Assembly: GCA_001897295.1 (NCBI GenBank)
Contig: MKSN01000001.1
Coordinates: forward strand, 310,001-374,000
From: Candidatus Saccharibacteria bacterium 49-20
Lineage (GTDB): Bacteria > Patescibacteriota > Saccharimonadia > Saccharimonadales > Saccharimonadaceae
Reading direction: 5' to 3'
Length of the DNA stretch: 64,000 nt
Part shown: positions 7,191-16,010 of the stretch, in pieces
Numbering within the stretch: position 1 is the stretch's first letter
Layout: the number at the start of each line of letters is the position of its first letter
Made by a program: the position numbers and the translations under genes
Notes under the pieces: model-generated
What the model was told of the DNA's origin: nothing
Seen by the model: the letters and a program-made list of their open reading frames with translations, nothing else
Database searches by the model: none

Positions 7191-7421
7191 ATGGCTAGTA
7201 CTAAAGAGGTAATCAAAATGCGAGGCAAGGTAGTGGAAGCACTGCCTAATACTCAATTTAAGGTTGAACTAGAGAACGGCCTGAGCATCATCGCGCACAT
7301 TAGCGGAAAAATGCGTAAAAACTATATCCGTCTTGTGCCTGGTGATATGGTGGACGTCGAGATGACCCCTTACGATCTCACGAAGGGACGAATCACGTAC
7401 CGCCACAAGGATCAAATTTAA
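7191..7421 (+). CDS. infA: Translation initiation factor IF-1
   Basis: 76 residues with the single S1/OB fold typical of IF-1: [19 protein letters not shown] near the start, [17 protein letters not shown] in the middle, GRITYRHK at the end. IF-1 binds the ribosomal A site during initiation. It starts the alpha-operon segment here, followed 20 nt later by rpmJ, the canonical order. Confidence 0.97.
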   Translation: MASTKEVIKMRGKVVEALPNTQFKVELENGLSIIAHISGKMRKNYIRLVPGDMVDVEMTPYDLTKGRITYRHKDQI

Positions 7422-7441
7422 CTGGAGGATTCTGAATACTC

Positions 7442-7558
7442 ATGAAAGTTCGTGCGAGTGTAAAGAAAATTAGTCCAGATGACCAGTTGGTGCGCCGTAA
7501 AGGTCGCCTTCGGGTAATCAACAAGAAGAAACCTAAGAACAAGCAAAGGCAGGGTTAA
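7442..7558 (+). CDS. rpmJ: Large-subunit ribosomal protein bL36 (L36), zinc-free form
   Basis: 38 residues, [20 protein letters not shown] and ending [10 protein letters not shown], full length for L36. The usual zinc ligands (three Cys and one His) are absent: the CxxC position reads SPDD. It is therefore a C-minus L36. It lies between infA and rpsM, with a ribosome binding site GGAGG before ATG 7442. Confidence 0.95.
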   Translation: MKVRASVKKISPDDQLVRRKGRLRVINKKKPKNKQRQG

Positions 7559-7560
7559 GC

Positions 7561-7947
7561 ATGGCTCGAATTGCTGGGGTAGTTATTCCCGCAGAAAAGC
7601 AAGTTCAGATCGCTTTGACGTATATTTACGGCATCGGTCCGAAGTTTGCACGAGACATCCTTGCGGCGGCCAAGATTGAGCCGACCACTCGGGTGAAAGA
7701 TCTCACCGAGGCTGAAGAACAACGACTACGTGAAATCATTGATACTGATTACACCGTAGAAGGCGACCTCCAGCGTCTCGTAACAAACAATATTAAGCGT
7801 TTGAAGGACATCAACGCGTATCGCGGTCTTCGCCACAAGGCAGGACTTCCAGTAAATGGACAGCGAACACGTACGAATGCACGAACTCGTAAGGGTCGCG
7901 CGATCGCAGTTGGTGGAGCTCAACCTAAAGCAGCAAGTAAGACCTAG
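7561..7947 (+). CDS. rpsM: Small-subunit ribosomal protein uS13 (S13)
   Basis: 128 residues beginning [20 protein letters not shown] and with the conserved helix-two-turn-helix region [11 protein letters not shown]. The C-terminal tail [15 protein letters not shown] is typical. S13 contacts the P-site tRNA and the 50S subunit (bridge B1). It starts 2 nt after rpmJ ends. Confidence 0.97.
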   Translation: MARIAGVVIPAEKQVQIALTYIYGIGPKFARDILAAAKIEPTTRVKDLTEAEEQRLREIIDTDYTVEGDLQRLVTNNIKRLKDINAYRGLRHKAGLPVNGQRTRTNARTRKGRAIAVGGAQPKAASKT

Positions 7948-7962
7948 GAAGGAATTGATTAG

Positions 7963-8358
7963 ATGGCAGATTCTACATCAGCACGTGCTTCAAAGAAGAA
8001 GCAAAAGCGATCAGTTCCGGCTGGTCAGCTCCACGTACAAGCAACATTCAACAACACCATTGTTAGTTTCTCTGACAAGAAGGGCAACGTCCTTTCTCAG
8101 AGCAGCGCAGGTGCGGTTGGTTTCCGTGGAAGCAAGAAGGGTACTGCATACGCAGCCCAAATCGCTGCAGAAAAAGCAGCCGAAGCTGCAAAGGGCTATG
8201 GCCTTAAGTCAGTTGACGTATATGTAAAGGGTGTTGGTCAAGGTCGTGATTCAGCTGTTCGCGCACTGAACTCATTCGACATCAGCATCGAAAGCATCAA
8301 AGAAGTGACCGGCGTACCTCACGGTGGCGTTCGTCCACGAAAGGTGCGTAGGGGATAG
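7963..8358 (+). CDS. rpsK: Small-subunit ribosomal protein uS11 (S11)
   Basis: 131 residues. A short Lys/Arg-rich N-terminus precedes the S11 body HVQATFNNTIVSFSDKKGNV, and the end VPHGGVRPRKVRRG is the usual signature. S11 forms part of the platform near the E-site. It lies 15 nt after rpsM and 3 nt before rpsD. Confidence 0.97.
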   Translation: MADSTSARASKKKQKRSVPAGQLHVQATFNNTIVSFSDKKGNVLSQSSAGAVGFRGSKKGTAYAAQIAAEKAAEAAKGYGLKSVDVYVKGVGQGRDSAVRALNSFDISIESIKEVTGVPHGGVRPRKVRRG

Positions 8359-8361
8359 TTT

Positions 8362-8979
8362 ATGGCTCGAGATACATCACCAATTGTTAAGCAGAGCCGC
8401 CGCGAAGGGTACGCCCTTCACCCTAAGGCGCACAAGATCATGGCTCGTAAGAGCGGTATTCCAGGTGTTCACGCACATGGTCGCCAAGGTAAGCCAAGTC
8501 TTTACTTGACTCAACTTCGTGAAAAGCAAAAGGTTCGCCGTACATACGGTCTCCTTGAAAAGCAGTTCGCTAAGCTTATGAATGAAGCAACTCGTCAACC
8601 AGGTCTTACTGGTGAGAACCTCCTTCGCATGCTTGAACAGCGTATCGATAACGCGGTATACCGTGCAGGATTTGCCACAAGCCGTCGTGCTGCTCGTCAG
8701 CTCGTAGGTCACGGACACTTCCTTCTTAACGGTCGTCGTGTTGACATCCCATCAATTCGTCTTAAGGCTGGCGACGTACTTGAAGTTCGTCCAAAGAGCC
8801 AAAAGTCAGGATACTTTACCGAACTCGATGAAGTTGTGAAGGCAAGTACCCAAGGTACACTTAGCTGGCTCAAGAGCGACGCAAAGAAGATGACCGTAAC
8901 TATTACTGGTCTTCCAAAGCGTGAAGAAGCAGAAGCAGACATTAACGAACAATTAATCGTTGAGTACTACTCACGATAG
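8362..8979 (+). CDS. rpsD: Small-subunit ribosomal protein uS4 (S4), zinc-free form
   Basis: 205 residues, full length. The N-terminal region keeps SRREGYALHPKAHK and LREKQKVRRTYG but the four cysteines of the zinc-binding form are replaced (PIVKQSRREG, IMARKSGIPG). The S4 RNA-binding domain follows (MLEQRIDNAVYRAGF, GHFLLNGRRVDIPS). S4 nucleates 30S assembly and in E. coli represses the alpha operon. It stands between rpsK and rpoA as usual. Confidence 0.97.
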   Translation: MARDTSPIVKQSRREGYALHPKAHKIMARKSGIPGVHAHGRQGKPSLYLTQLREKQKVRRTYGLLEKQFAKLMNEATRQPGLTGENLLRMLEQRIDNAVYRAGFATSRRAARQLVGHGHFLLNGRRVDIPSIRLKAGDVLEVRPKSQKSGYFTELDEVVKASTQGTLSWLKSDAKKMTVTITGLPKREEAEADINEQLIVEYYSR

Positions 8980-8998
8980 GGTAAGGAGATATATAGAT

Positions 8999-9922
8999 AT
9001 GTCAAAAGTTATTCACAACCCAGCACTTGCCAATGTTGAAGAAACTGGCGCTCACAGTGCATCGTTCGTTATTGAACCACTTCAAGCCGGCTACGGTAAC
9101 ACACTTGGAAACAGCCTTCGTCGTGTGCTCCTTTCAAGCGTAAAGGGTGGCGCAATCGTTGCCTTCCGCGTTGAAGGTGCAAGCCACGAATTCACTACTG
9201 TTGATGGTATTAAGGAAGACGTCGTAGACATCATGCTTAACCTCAAGAACGTACGTGTAAAGGTATCAAGCGACGAACCAGTTGAAGTTCGTATCGAGAA
9301 GAAGGGCGCTGGTGCTATCACCGCGGCTGACATCAAGACAACTGCTGACGTTGAAGTTATCAACCCAGAGCAAGTAATTGCTACTGTTGATGACCCAAAG
9401 AAGACGGTTGTATTTGACCTCGTAATCGACTCAGGTCGTGGCTACCAAACTATCGAAGACTCAAGCGCAAAGCGTCTCCACAGCGACATGATCGCCCTCG
9501 ACGCTATGTTCAGCCCAGTACTCCGCGTACGCTACAAGGTTGACTCAACTCGTGTTGGACAAGAAACAAACCTCGACAAGCTTCAACTTAACGTTGAAAC
9601 TGATGGTTCAATCAGCCCGCGCGAAGCGTTTGAAGAAGCTGCAGCTATCTTGGTTAACCAATACACTGCACTCGCTGGTAGCACTACCGTTGAAGCAGCT
9701 CCTGCACTTGGCCAAGACTTGGCTGACGAAGGTAGCGAGCTCAACACTCCTATTGAAGAATTAAACCTCAGCGCTCGCACTGCGAACGCCCTTATCAACA
9801 ACGAAATCCGCACTGTACGTGACCTCGTGACACTTTCAGAGCAAGACCTTCGTGAACTCAAGGGATTCGGTAGCAAGGCGCTTGATGAAGTCAAAGATAA
9901 ATTGGCAGAATTGGACGTCTAG
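8999..9922 (+). CDS. rpoA: DNA-directed RNA polymerase alpha subunit
   Basis: 307 residues from ATG 8999, placed after AAGGAG; the open frame upstream overlaps rpsD. The N-terminal domain has ...EPLQAGYGNTLGNSLRRVLL, the dimerisation signature. The C-terminal domain (about residues 240-307; LSARTANALINNEIRTVRDL and LRELKGFGSKALDEV) contacts UP elements and activators. It lies between rpsD and rplQ in the canonical alpha operon. Confidence 0.97.
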   Translation: MSKVIHNPALANVEETGAHSASFVIEPLQAGYGNTLGNSLRRVLLSSVKGGAIVAFRVEGASHEFTTVDGIKEDVVDIMLNLKNVRVKVSSDEPVEVRIEKKGAGAITAADIKTTADVEVINPEQVIATVDDPKKTVVFDLVIDSGRGYQTIEDSSAKRLHSDMIALDAMFSPVLRVRYKVDSTRVGQETNLDKLQLNVETDGSISPREAFEEAAAILVNQYTALAGSTTVEAAPALGQDLADEGSELNTPIEELNLSARTANALINNEIRTVRDLVTLSEQDLRELKGFGSKALDEVKDKLAELDV

Positions 9923-9925
9923 AAC

Positions 9926-10363
9926 ATGCACCGACACGGATACAAAGGACGTAAGTTTGGCCGCGAACGCGATCAACGCCGCGCGCTCCTCAAAGGTTTG
10001 GCAACAAGCCTCGTTGAGCACGGCAAGATCGAGACAACGCTTCCAAAAGCCAAAGAACTCGTCCGTTACATTGAAAAACTCGTTACTAAGGCTAAGAAGG
10101 GTGACCTTGCAAACCGCCGCGCAGTTATCGCTGGTCTTTCGGCTCAAGCTGCAGCATTCCGTCTTGTAGACGTAATCGCTCCACAGCTTACTGGTCGTAC
10201 TAGTGGTCACGTTCGCGTTGAGCGTACTCGTCTTCGCGTAGGTGATGGTGCCCAAATGGCAACTATCGCTTTCGTTGACGAAATTAGCGACACTCCAAAG
10301 CCTGCTGTAGCTAAGAAGCCAGCTGCAAAGCCAGCCGCTAAGCCAGCAAAGGAGAACAAGTAA
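9926..10363 (+). CDS. rplQ: Large-subunit ribosomal protein bL17 (L17)
   Basis: 145 residues with the L17 start MHRHGYKGRKFGRERDQRRA and the segment RVGDGAQMATIAFVDE. A C-terminal Ala/Lys/Pro tail (about residues 127-145) extends the family core. L17 lies near the exit tunnel. It follows rpoA after 3 nt and overlaps rplM by one nucleotide (TAATG). Confidence 0.97.
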   Translation: MHRHGYKGRKFGRERDQRRALLKGLATSLVEHGKIETTLPKAKELVRYIEKLVTKAKKGDLANRRAVIAGLSAQAAAFRLVDVIAPQLTGRTSGHVRVERTRLRVGDGAQMATIAFVDEISDTPKPAVAKKPAAKPAAKPAKENK

Positions 10364-10806
10364 TGACTGTTAACTCAAAGACTTTTAGTCAAAAGCCAGC
10401 TGACGTTACTCGTGAATGGTTCCTGGTTGACGCTTCAGAACTTCCACTTGGCCGCATCGCAACTATCGTTGCCGACAAGCTTATTGGTAAGAGCAAGCCA
10501 ACCTACACCCCACACGTTGATGCAGGTGACTACGTAGTAGTTATCAACGCAGAAAAGCTCGTTGTGACTGGTAACAAAGAAACTGGTAAGATTTACTACC
10601 GCCACTCAGGATTCCCTGGTGGTATCAAGGACGCAACACTTGCAGAAGTTCGTGAAAAGTTCCCAGAACGAATCATCGAAAAAGCTGTGCAGGGTATGCT
10701 TCCTAAGAACAAGCTCTCAGCTGACCGTATGGGTCGCCTGAAGATCTTTGCAGGTGCTGAGCACGCTCACGCCGCGCAAACCCCAAAGAAAGTTGAGGTA
10801 AAGTAA
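10363..10806 (+). CDS. rplM: Large-subunit ribosomal protein uL13 (L13)
   Basis: 147 residues, normal length. WFLVDASELPLGRIATIVA near the N-terminus, YYRHSGFPGGIKDATL and AVQGMLPKNKLSADRMGRLK are L13 signatures. L13 is an early 50S assembly protein. It forms the conserved pair with rpsI and shares TAATG with rplQ. Confidence 0.97.
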   Translation: MTVNSKTFSQKPADVTREWFLVDASELPLGRIATIVADKLIGKSKPTYTPHVDAGDYVVVINAEKLVVTGNKETGKIYYRHSGFPGGIKDATLAEVREKFPERIIEKAVQGMLPKNKLSADRMGRLKIFAGAEHAHAAQTPKKVEVK

Positions 10807-10807
10807 T

Positions 10808-11206
10808 ATGGCTGAAGCTACTTACTTTTACGGCCTCGGACGCCGTAAGGCCGCAACCGCTCGCGCACGCCTTTACAAGGGCAAGGGTACTGTAACTATC
10901 AACGACAAGCCAGCTGCTGACTACCTTGACGGCAACAAGACGCTTCTCGCTGAAATCACCGACCCACTCGCACTTGTAAACAAGCAAAAAGAATTTGACG
11001 TTACCATCCGCGTACAAGGTGGTGGTACCGCTGGTCAAGTTGATGCTATCAAGCTCGCGATCGCGAAGGCACTTACAACTGCTCACTCTGACCTCCGTCC
11101 AACACTTAAGAAGGCTGAACTTCTTAAGCGTGACTCACGTGAGAAAGAGCGCAAGAAGTATGGTCTCCGTTCTGCTCGTAAGCGCGAACAATTCTCAAAG
11201 CGTTAA
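10808..11206 (+). CDS. rpsI: Small-subunit ribosomal protein uS9 (S9)
   Basis: 132 residues with FYGLGRRKAATARARLYKGK at the N-terminus and KYGLRSARKREQFSKR at the C-terminus; the last residues reach the P-site tRNA. It is the last gene of the alpha operon segment and is followed by a terminator. Confidence 0.97.
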   Translation: MAEATYFYGLGRRKAATARARLYKGKGTVTINDKPAADYLDGNKTLLAEITDPLALVNKQKEFDVTIRVQGGGTAGQVDAIKLAIAKALTTAHSDLRPTLKKAELLKRDSREKERKKYGLRSARKREQFSKR

Positions 11207-11226
11207 TCGCATCAAAAGAATTTTGG

Positions 11227-11259
11227 AAATACTCCCTGCGACCTGCGGGGAGTATTTTT
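11227..11259 (+). terminator. Intrinsic terminator after rpsI
   Basis: Stem AAATACTCCC 11227-11236 / GGGAGTATTT 11248-11257 with an 11-nt loop and T run. Confidence 0.9.
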
Positions 11260-11300
11260 GTAGGGTATAATAGAGAAGAACGAACCGAAAGAGGTACCAA

Positions 11301-12464
11301 GTGGCCAAAAGCCTACAAGCTGAACTTCTCGCGATCCTCCGTAAGTACGAACTTGCGGGTGAGCTTACAAAGCGAAAAGAAATCACAAACATTAAAGAAT
11401 TTTCAGAGCGACAACTCAGTCGTCTTGTTAAGTTTAACTTTGCACGACAGACCTACTTTGTGCTCTACGACACTTCGGCAGGTGATGACGTGAACGTCGT
11501 GCTCGACCACATCCGCCAAGATGTGCCTGACATAGAAGGTAATCTTGTCAGAAACCCTCTTGAGGGCTCTATGAAGGCCTACGGGATGCCTCACATGGGT
11601 AAAGACGTCTATCTGCTCACAAAGGTCGTGACAAGGACTCGCCTCGACCAAGAAGTCGTGTCTCGCTACCCTGAATACTCACGCAGTACCGTGCAGAAGT
11701 ATATTAAGGCCGGCTATGTGACGCTCAACGGCGTGCCAGCGAAATCCGCCAAGCAAGAAGTCACTGAAAACGACGACATCGGCCTCGTACCACCCGAAAA
11801 AACCGATACGTCAAAAGAAGAACTGCCTATTATTTATATTGATGATAATGTTATTGTCGTCAACAAGCCGGTTGGCGTCCTGACCCACAGCAAGGGTGCG
11901 CTAAACGACGAGTTTACGGTTGCTGACTTCTTCCGCCGCTACACAACGAATGCGCTCGATACAAATCGCCCAGGTATTGTGCACCGCCTCGACCGCGACA
12001 CGAGTGGGGTTATTATTGGTGCCCGTAACGACGAAACGGCGCTACTTCTTAAGAAGCAATTTGCCGATCGCACAACCAAAAAGCAGTACTCTGCGGTGGT
12101 TGACGGCGAACCAAAGCTTGCAAAGGCGTTGATCGACCTGCCAATAGGCCGCAACCCGTCAAAACCAAGCCAGTTCCGTGTTGATTCAAAGGGGAAGCCG
12201 GCAATCACGGCCTACGAAGTGCTTGCCACCAACGGCGAACAGTCGCTCGTTGAGCTGCGCCCTAAAACGGGCCGTACCCACCAGCTTCGTGTGCACATGC
12301 AGTACGTAAATACGCCAATTGCAGGCGATAGGGTGTACGGTAACGAGCGTAGCGCGAGCCGCCTATGCCTTCATGCACACAGTCTGGAAATCACCATTCC
12401 TACTTCAAAACGACAAACTTTCACCGCACCCATTCCAAAGCTATTTCAGGAGATGGTTTCGTGA
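11301..12464 (+). CDS. RluA/RluD-family pseudouridine synthase with N-terminal extension
   Basis: 387 residues from GTG 11301, downstream of TATAAT (11266-11271) and GAGG. An unknown domain covers about residues 1-110, then an S4 RNA-binding domain (about 112-160, YSRSTVQKYIKAGYVTLNG), then the catalytic domain with HRLDRDTSG, whose Asp attacks uridine, and RTHQLRVHM. The enzyme converts uridine to pseudouridine in rRNA or tRNA; the target cannot be read. The N-terminal domain is not part of usual RluD. Its stop overlaps the GTG of holB by 3 nt, so the two are translationally coupled. Confidence 0.88.
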   Translation: MAKSLQAELLAILRKYELAGELTKRKEITNIKEFSERQLSRLVKFNFARQTYFVLYDTSAGDDVNVVLDHIRQDVPDIEGNLVRNPLEGSMKAYGMPHMGKDVYLLTKVVTRTRLDQEVVSRYPEYSRSTVQKYIKAGYVTLNGVPAKSAKQEVTENDDIGLVPPEKTDTSKEELPIIYIDDNVIVVNKPVGVLTHSKGALNDEFTVADFFRRYTTNALDTNRPGIVHRLDRDTSGVIIGARNDETALLLKKQFADRTTKKQYSAVVDGEPKLAKALIDLPIGRNPSKPSQFRVDSKGKPAITAYEVLATNGEQSLVELRPKTGRTHQLRVHMQYVNTPIAGDRVYGNERSASRLCLHAHSLEITIPTSKRQTFTAPIPKLFQEMVS

Positions 12465-13294
12465 ATCTTGTGATTCACCCAGAAACATCTCATCAACTCG
12501 ACGTGCTGGCGCGTCAAAAACCGCACGCGCTGCTTATTACGGGCCCCCACGGCATTGGACTCACTTCGCTGGCGACGCAAGCGGCCGAAGGTGGGTCTGA
12601 GGCCATTACGACTATTCTGCCTGAGAAAAACGACAAGATTGACCTTGAAAAAGGTACTATTACCGTTGAACGAGTACGATCACTCTACGATGCAACTCGC
12701 ACGAAACTCCCAGAAGGTCGCATTATTGTGATCGATTATGCCGAACGCATGGCACCTGCGGCTCAAAATGCATTCCTAAAACTCCTCGAAGAACCCACCG
12801 AAGGGACTCGCTTTATTTTATTGACCCATCAACCCACGCTTCTTTTGCCAACAATTACTTCGCGTTCACAGCGTATCGATGCGCGCCCGGTGACGAGGAG
12901 CCAGTCTGAGGCGCTGCTCGATGCACTAAAAGTGACCGATCCCACAAAGCGTGCCCAGCTTCTATTTATCGCCGAAGGACTTCCTGCCGCGCTCACGCAG
13001 TACGTACAGGACGAAGAGAGTTTTCAGGGTCGAGCATCACTTGTAAAAGACGCGCGCAGCTATGTAACCGGTGGTGCATACGAGAAATTATTGATTGCTA
13101 AAAAGTATAAAGACTCGAGGGCGGATGCGCTCACTCTCGTGGAGGACTCACTAAAGCTTCTGCGACGTGCTATCGCAGAGAAAGGCGATGCAACAAGCCT
13201 AAAGACGCTGGCGCGCCTCGAAGTACTCCATAAACGTATTAGCGAACAGGGGAATGTGCGCCTTCAGCTAAGTGCTGCAGTAGTTGTGCTATAA
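12461..13294 (+). CDS. holB: DNA polymerase III delta-prime subunit (clamp loader)
   Basis: 277 residues from GTG 12461, with AGGAG upstream and overlap with the preceding gene. The AAA+ fold is visible: a degenerate P-loop GPHGIGLTS with Lys replaced, as expected for delta-prime, then IIVIDYAERM, NAFLKLLEEPTEGTRFIL and TSRSQRI. It acts with DnaX (encoded at 58978) to load the sliding clamp. The zinc module with four Cys found in many delta-prime proteins is missing. Confidence 0.85.
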   Translation: MNLVIHPETSHQLDVLARQKPHALLITGPHGIGLTSLATQAAEGGSEAITTILPEKNDKIDLEKGTITVERVRSLYDATRTKLPEGRIIVIDYAERMAPAAQNAFLKLLEEPTEGTRFILLTHQPTLLLPTITSRSQRIDARPVTRSQSEALLDALKVTDPTKRAQLLFIAEGLPAALTQYVQDEESFQGRASLVKDARSYVTGGAYEKLLIAKKYKDSRADALTLVEDSLKLLRRAIAEKGDATSLKTLARLEVLHKRISEQGNVRLQLSAAVVVL

Positions 13295-13304
13295 TACATA
13301 CAAC
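13290..13304 (+). promoter_or_regulatory. Leaderless-type promoter of the TPR gene
   Basis: TGC-TATAAT (13290-13295) lies 9 nt before ATG 13305, so transcription should begin at or next to the start codon. It lies inside the end of holB and is a clear example of a pattern seen at about twenty genes in the window. Confidence 0.65.
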
Positions 13305-13952
13305 ATGTTAGGACTCCTTGTCATTGCAGCATTAGGTATCTGGACGCTTTATCAACGTCAAACCGTTGGTGAGGTCGCCAGTGACCTTTCATCTAAACTT
13401 TCCGATAAGCTCGATCAACTCTGGTCGATTGCCCAGTCTTCACTGCAAGACCGTAAATACCTTCGTGCTGAAAAGGCCCTCCTTACTATTCTTCGTGTCG
13501 ATGAACGCAATGCCAGTGCGTATAACCGCCTCGGTATTTTGTATGCGAAGCAGCAACAGTTCAAAGAGGCAATTGAGTGTTTCGAGATCGCACAGAGCCT
13601 CGAGCCAAGTGCAAGTAGCCTCCACAATGTCGGACTTATTTACTTTGAAACAGAAAACTACGACAAGGCAGCGCTTGCGTTTGAACAAGCGCTCGCTATG
13701 GACAGCGAGCACGCCGCTCGTCATATTGCCTATGCCAAGGTGCAGGAAAAGCTTGGTAACGACAAGCGTATGGTAGAGGCTCTCGAAAAGGCAGTTGAAC
13801 TTGATCCAATTCCCCAGACTCTCACGCTACTTGCGGATGCGTATGACCGAGTTGGAGACGCCGACCTTGCGCTTCAGCTTCGTGAACGTGTCGCGAAAAC
13901 GATTATTCCAACACAGCAGCGCGTCAAGCAGACTCGCCGCGTCGTAATGTAA
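13305..13952 (+). CDS. Membrane-anchored TPR-repeat protein
   Basis: 215 residues from ATG 13305. A hydrophobic N-terminal anchor (MLGLLVIAALGIWTLY) is followed by about four tetratricopeptide repeats between residues 50 and 200 (YLRAEKALLTIL, AYNRLGILYAKQQQFKEAIE, LHNVGLIYFETENYDKAA). TPR domains serve as protein-binding scaffolds; the partner is unknown. The TATAAT box is within the holB end, so the mRNA is probably leaderless. Confidence 0.8.
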   Translation: MLGLLVIAALGIWTLYQRQTVGEVASDLSSKLSDKLDQLWSIAQSSLQDRKYLRAEKALLTILRVDERNASAYNRLGILYAKQQQFKEAIECFEIAQSLEPSASSLHNVGLIYFETENYDKAALAFEQALAMDSEHAARHIAYAKVQEKLGNDKRMVEALEKAVELDPIPQTLTLLADAYDRVGDADLALQLRERVAKTIIPTQQRVKQTRRVVM

Positions 13953-13968
13953 CTAAAGGAACCGCACT

Positions 13969-14367
13969 ATGACGACATCGAAAAAAATAGCGCACACACA
14001 AGCCGTATCGATGTTGAAGGTTCAGGGTATTGTCACGCTCGTCTTCGGGGCGTTGGGCGCGTTTTTGGGGCTCATCCTTATGATTTTGTTTGGCTTTGCA
14101 CTCAGCCAAGCGTATAGCGATAACGATATTATTGAGTACGGTGTGTATTTCGTGATGAGCGTGCTCTTTATTTTTATTCCACACGTCTATTTTATTATTT
14201 CTGGGGTTGTGCTCATTCGCCAGCCCGAACCGAAGCTTGCAAGACTTATGACTATTATCAACCTGGTCGTGGGCGCCGTGGCGAACTATATCGTCCTCGC
14301 ATTTGCAATAATCTCACTTGTACAGCACAAAAAGTACGAAGAGGGCTATAAGAAGCCAAAAGAATAG
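13969..14367 (+). CDS. Small integral membrane protein, unknown function
   Basis: 132 residues with three to four hydrophobic segments (about residues 17-47, 58-82, 90-120) and a Lys-rich cytoplasmic tail. It has a ribosome binding site (AAAGGA) and follows the TPR gene by 16 nt, so the two are probably co-transcribed. No family recognised. Confidence 0.75.
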   Translation: MTTSKKIAHTQAVSMLKVQGIVTLVFGALGAFLGLILMILFGFALSQAYSDNDIIEYGVYFVMSVLFIFIPHVYFIISGVVLIRQPEPKLARLMTIINLVVGAVANYIVLAFAIISLVQHKKYEEGYKKPKE

Positions 14368-14378
14368 GCAACAAAAAA

Positions 14379-14403
14379 CCTCACCGTAAGGTGAGGACTT
14401 TTG
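14379..14403 (+). terminator. Intrinsic terminator after the membrane-protein gene
   Basis: Stem CCTCACC 14379-14385 / GGTGAGG 14390-14396 with loop GTAA and a short T run. Confidence 0.8.
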
Positions 14404-14405
14404 TT

Positions 14406-14490
14406 TGGTGCCGGAGGTAGGACTCGAACCTACGAAGCCTTACGGCGCAAGATTTACAGTCTCGTGTGATTGCCACTACACGACTCCGGC
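14406..14490 (-). tRNA. tRNA-Tyr (anticodon GTA)
   Basis: On the minus strand the gene begins GCCGGAG and ends CTCCGGC-A-CCA, with the CCA encoded. The anticodon loop reads CTGTAAA, with GTA for tyrosine. A long variable arm makes it class II, as expected for bacterial tRNA-Tyr. 85 nt including CCA. Confidence 0.95.
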
Positions 14491-14504
14491 ATAGCATAAT
14501 TTTT

Positions 14505-14581
14505 TGGAGCCGCCTCACGGATTCGAACCGTGGACCTACTGTTTACAAAACAGCCGCTCTAACCAACTGAGCTAAGGCGGC
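14505..14581 (-). tRNA. tRNA-Thr (anticodon TGT)
   Basis: Minus strand, beginning GCCGCCT and ending AGGCGGC-T-CCA. The anticodon loop TTTGTAA gives TGT, threonine. T-arm CCACGGTTCGAATCCGTGG is perfect. 77 nt with CCA; it is upstream of and probably co-transcribed with tRNA-Tyr. Confidence 0.95.
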
Positions 14582-14677
14582 GTACTCTCATTTGCTACCG
14601 ATTAATAGTACCATAGATATTTGTTTTGGGGTAGTCTCTTTAGGAAGAAAATTGGTTTTAACGGTATAATGGTAAGG

Positions 14678-15970
14678 ATGACAAAACGACCTTTTCCTAT
14701 CGTGGAAGTAAAACTTGAAAAAATTGTCGGTGGCGGACAGGCACTCGGTACTCTTGAGGATGGCCGAAAACTCTTTGTATGGGGCGGACTTCCTGATGAA
14801 GAGGTGCGCGTACAGCTGACGAAAAAGAAATCCTCATACGCCGAGGGCATCGTGGTGGAGGTGCTTGAAGCGAGCCCTGATCGTATTGATCCAAAAGACC
14901 CAGAAAGTTACTTATCGACCAGCCCGTGGCAACTCATGTCACTCGAAACCGAACAGCGGTACAAGGCAGCTCTTATTGAAGAGGCGTTTGAGCTTCATGA
15001 CATCGTGCTTCCAGACCCGATTGACGTATACAGCGACGGCGTGGCGTACGGCTACCGTAATAAGGTAGAGTTTAGCTTCTGGTTTGAAACCGAGACGCAA
15101 TCACTTTCGCTTGCATTCTTCCGTCGTGGTACACACGGTAAGATCTCTATCCCTGGCACGAGCCTTGCGTCGGATGAGATTAATAAAAAAGGCGCGCAGG
15201 TACTTGCAGTACTGAACGAAATGCACGTGATTGGGCGTGAGCTCAAGACACTCTTGATCCGCAGTGCCCAGGACGGTTCTGTTGCGTGGCAGCTGTATGT
15301 GAAGGATGAAGATTTTCCTGCAGACACACTTATGAGTCATTTCGATGCTGATGAAAACGGGGAAGTAATCTTCTCGAACCCAAAGAGTCCCGCGAGTGTC
15401 ATTACAAGGCGGCTGACCGCACCGACTACACCTCTTAAAGACGTACTAAAAGAAGTGCCGTTCCACTATGCAACGGAAGGCTTTTTCCAGATTAATCTTC
15501 CGGTATACGAGCAGTCACTGAGCGACATGAGTAAGTGGGTGATTCCGGGCGTCCAAGTTGTCGATATGTATAGTGGCGTGGGATCTATTGGCCTCACAAT
15601 CGGCGGCGACAACGTGACCCTCGTAGAGCTGAACGAACATGCGGTGCGCGAGATGGAGCGAAACGTGAAGGAGCTTGGTAAGAATGCAACCCCAGTGCTG
15701 GCGGCCAGTGAAAATGCGCTTGAGTATATTACGGGAGATAAGTGCATTATCGTTGACCCACCTCGTGCGGGGCTCCACGAAGACGTTGTAGCGAGACTGC
15801 TCGAGCAAAAGCCAGCGCGCATCATCTACCTTTCCTGCAACCCAGTCACGCAGGCTCGAGACGTAGAAAGGCTTGCCGAGGCGTATGGTATTCGTGCGCA
15901 TCGTGGCTACAATTACTTCCCGCATACCCCACATATTGAGCATCTTGTGATTCTTGACCTCAAGTCCTAG
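14678..15970 (+). CDS. RumA/RlmD/TrmA-family RNA (uracil-5-)-methyltransferase
   Basis: 430 residues from ATG 14678; TATAAT at 14665-14670 lies 7 nt before it, so the mRNA is probably leaderless. Domains: N-terminal TRAM (about 1-60), central RNA-binding part, and C-terminal methyltransferase with SAM motif DMYSGVGSIGLTI and motifs VDPPRAGLHE and YLSCNP, where Cys forms the adduct with uracil. It methylates C5 of a uridine in 23S rRNA or tRNA. The four-Cys iron-sulfur site of RlmD is not seen. Confidence 0.88.
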   Translation: MTKRPFPIVEVKLEKIVGGGQALGTLEDGRKLFVWGGLPDEEVRVQLTKKKSSYAEGIVVEVLEASPDRIDPKDPESYLSTSPWQLMSLETEQRYKAALIEEAFELHDIVLPDPIDVYSDGVAYGYRNKVEFSFWFETETQSLSLAFFRRGTHGKISIPGTSLASDEINKKGAQVLAVLNEMHVIGRELKTLLIRSAQDGSVAWQLYVKDEDFPADTLMSHFDADENGEVIFSNPKSPASVITRRLTAPTTPLKDVLKEVPFHYATEGFFQINLPVYEQSLSDMSKWVIPGVQVVDMYSGVGSIGLTIGGDNVTLVELNEHAVREMERNVKELGKNATPVLAASENALEYITGDKCIIVDPPRAGLHEDVVARLLEQKPARIIYLSCNPVTQARDVERLAEAYGIRAHRGYNYFPHTPHIEHLVILDLKS

Positions 15971-16010
15971 TATTGCTTATTTTTATTAAATCTGTTATAA
16001 TAATACTATT

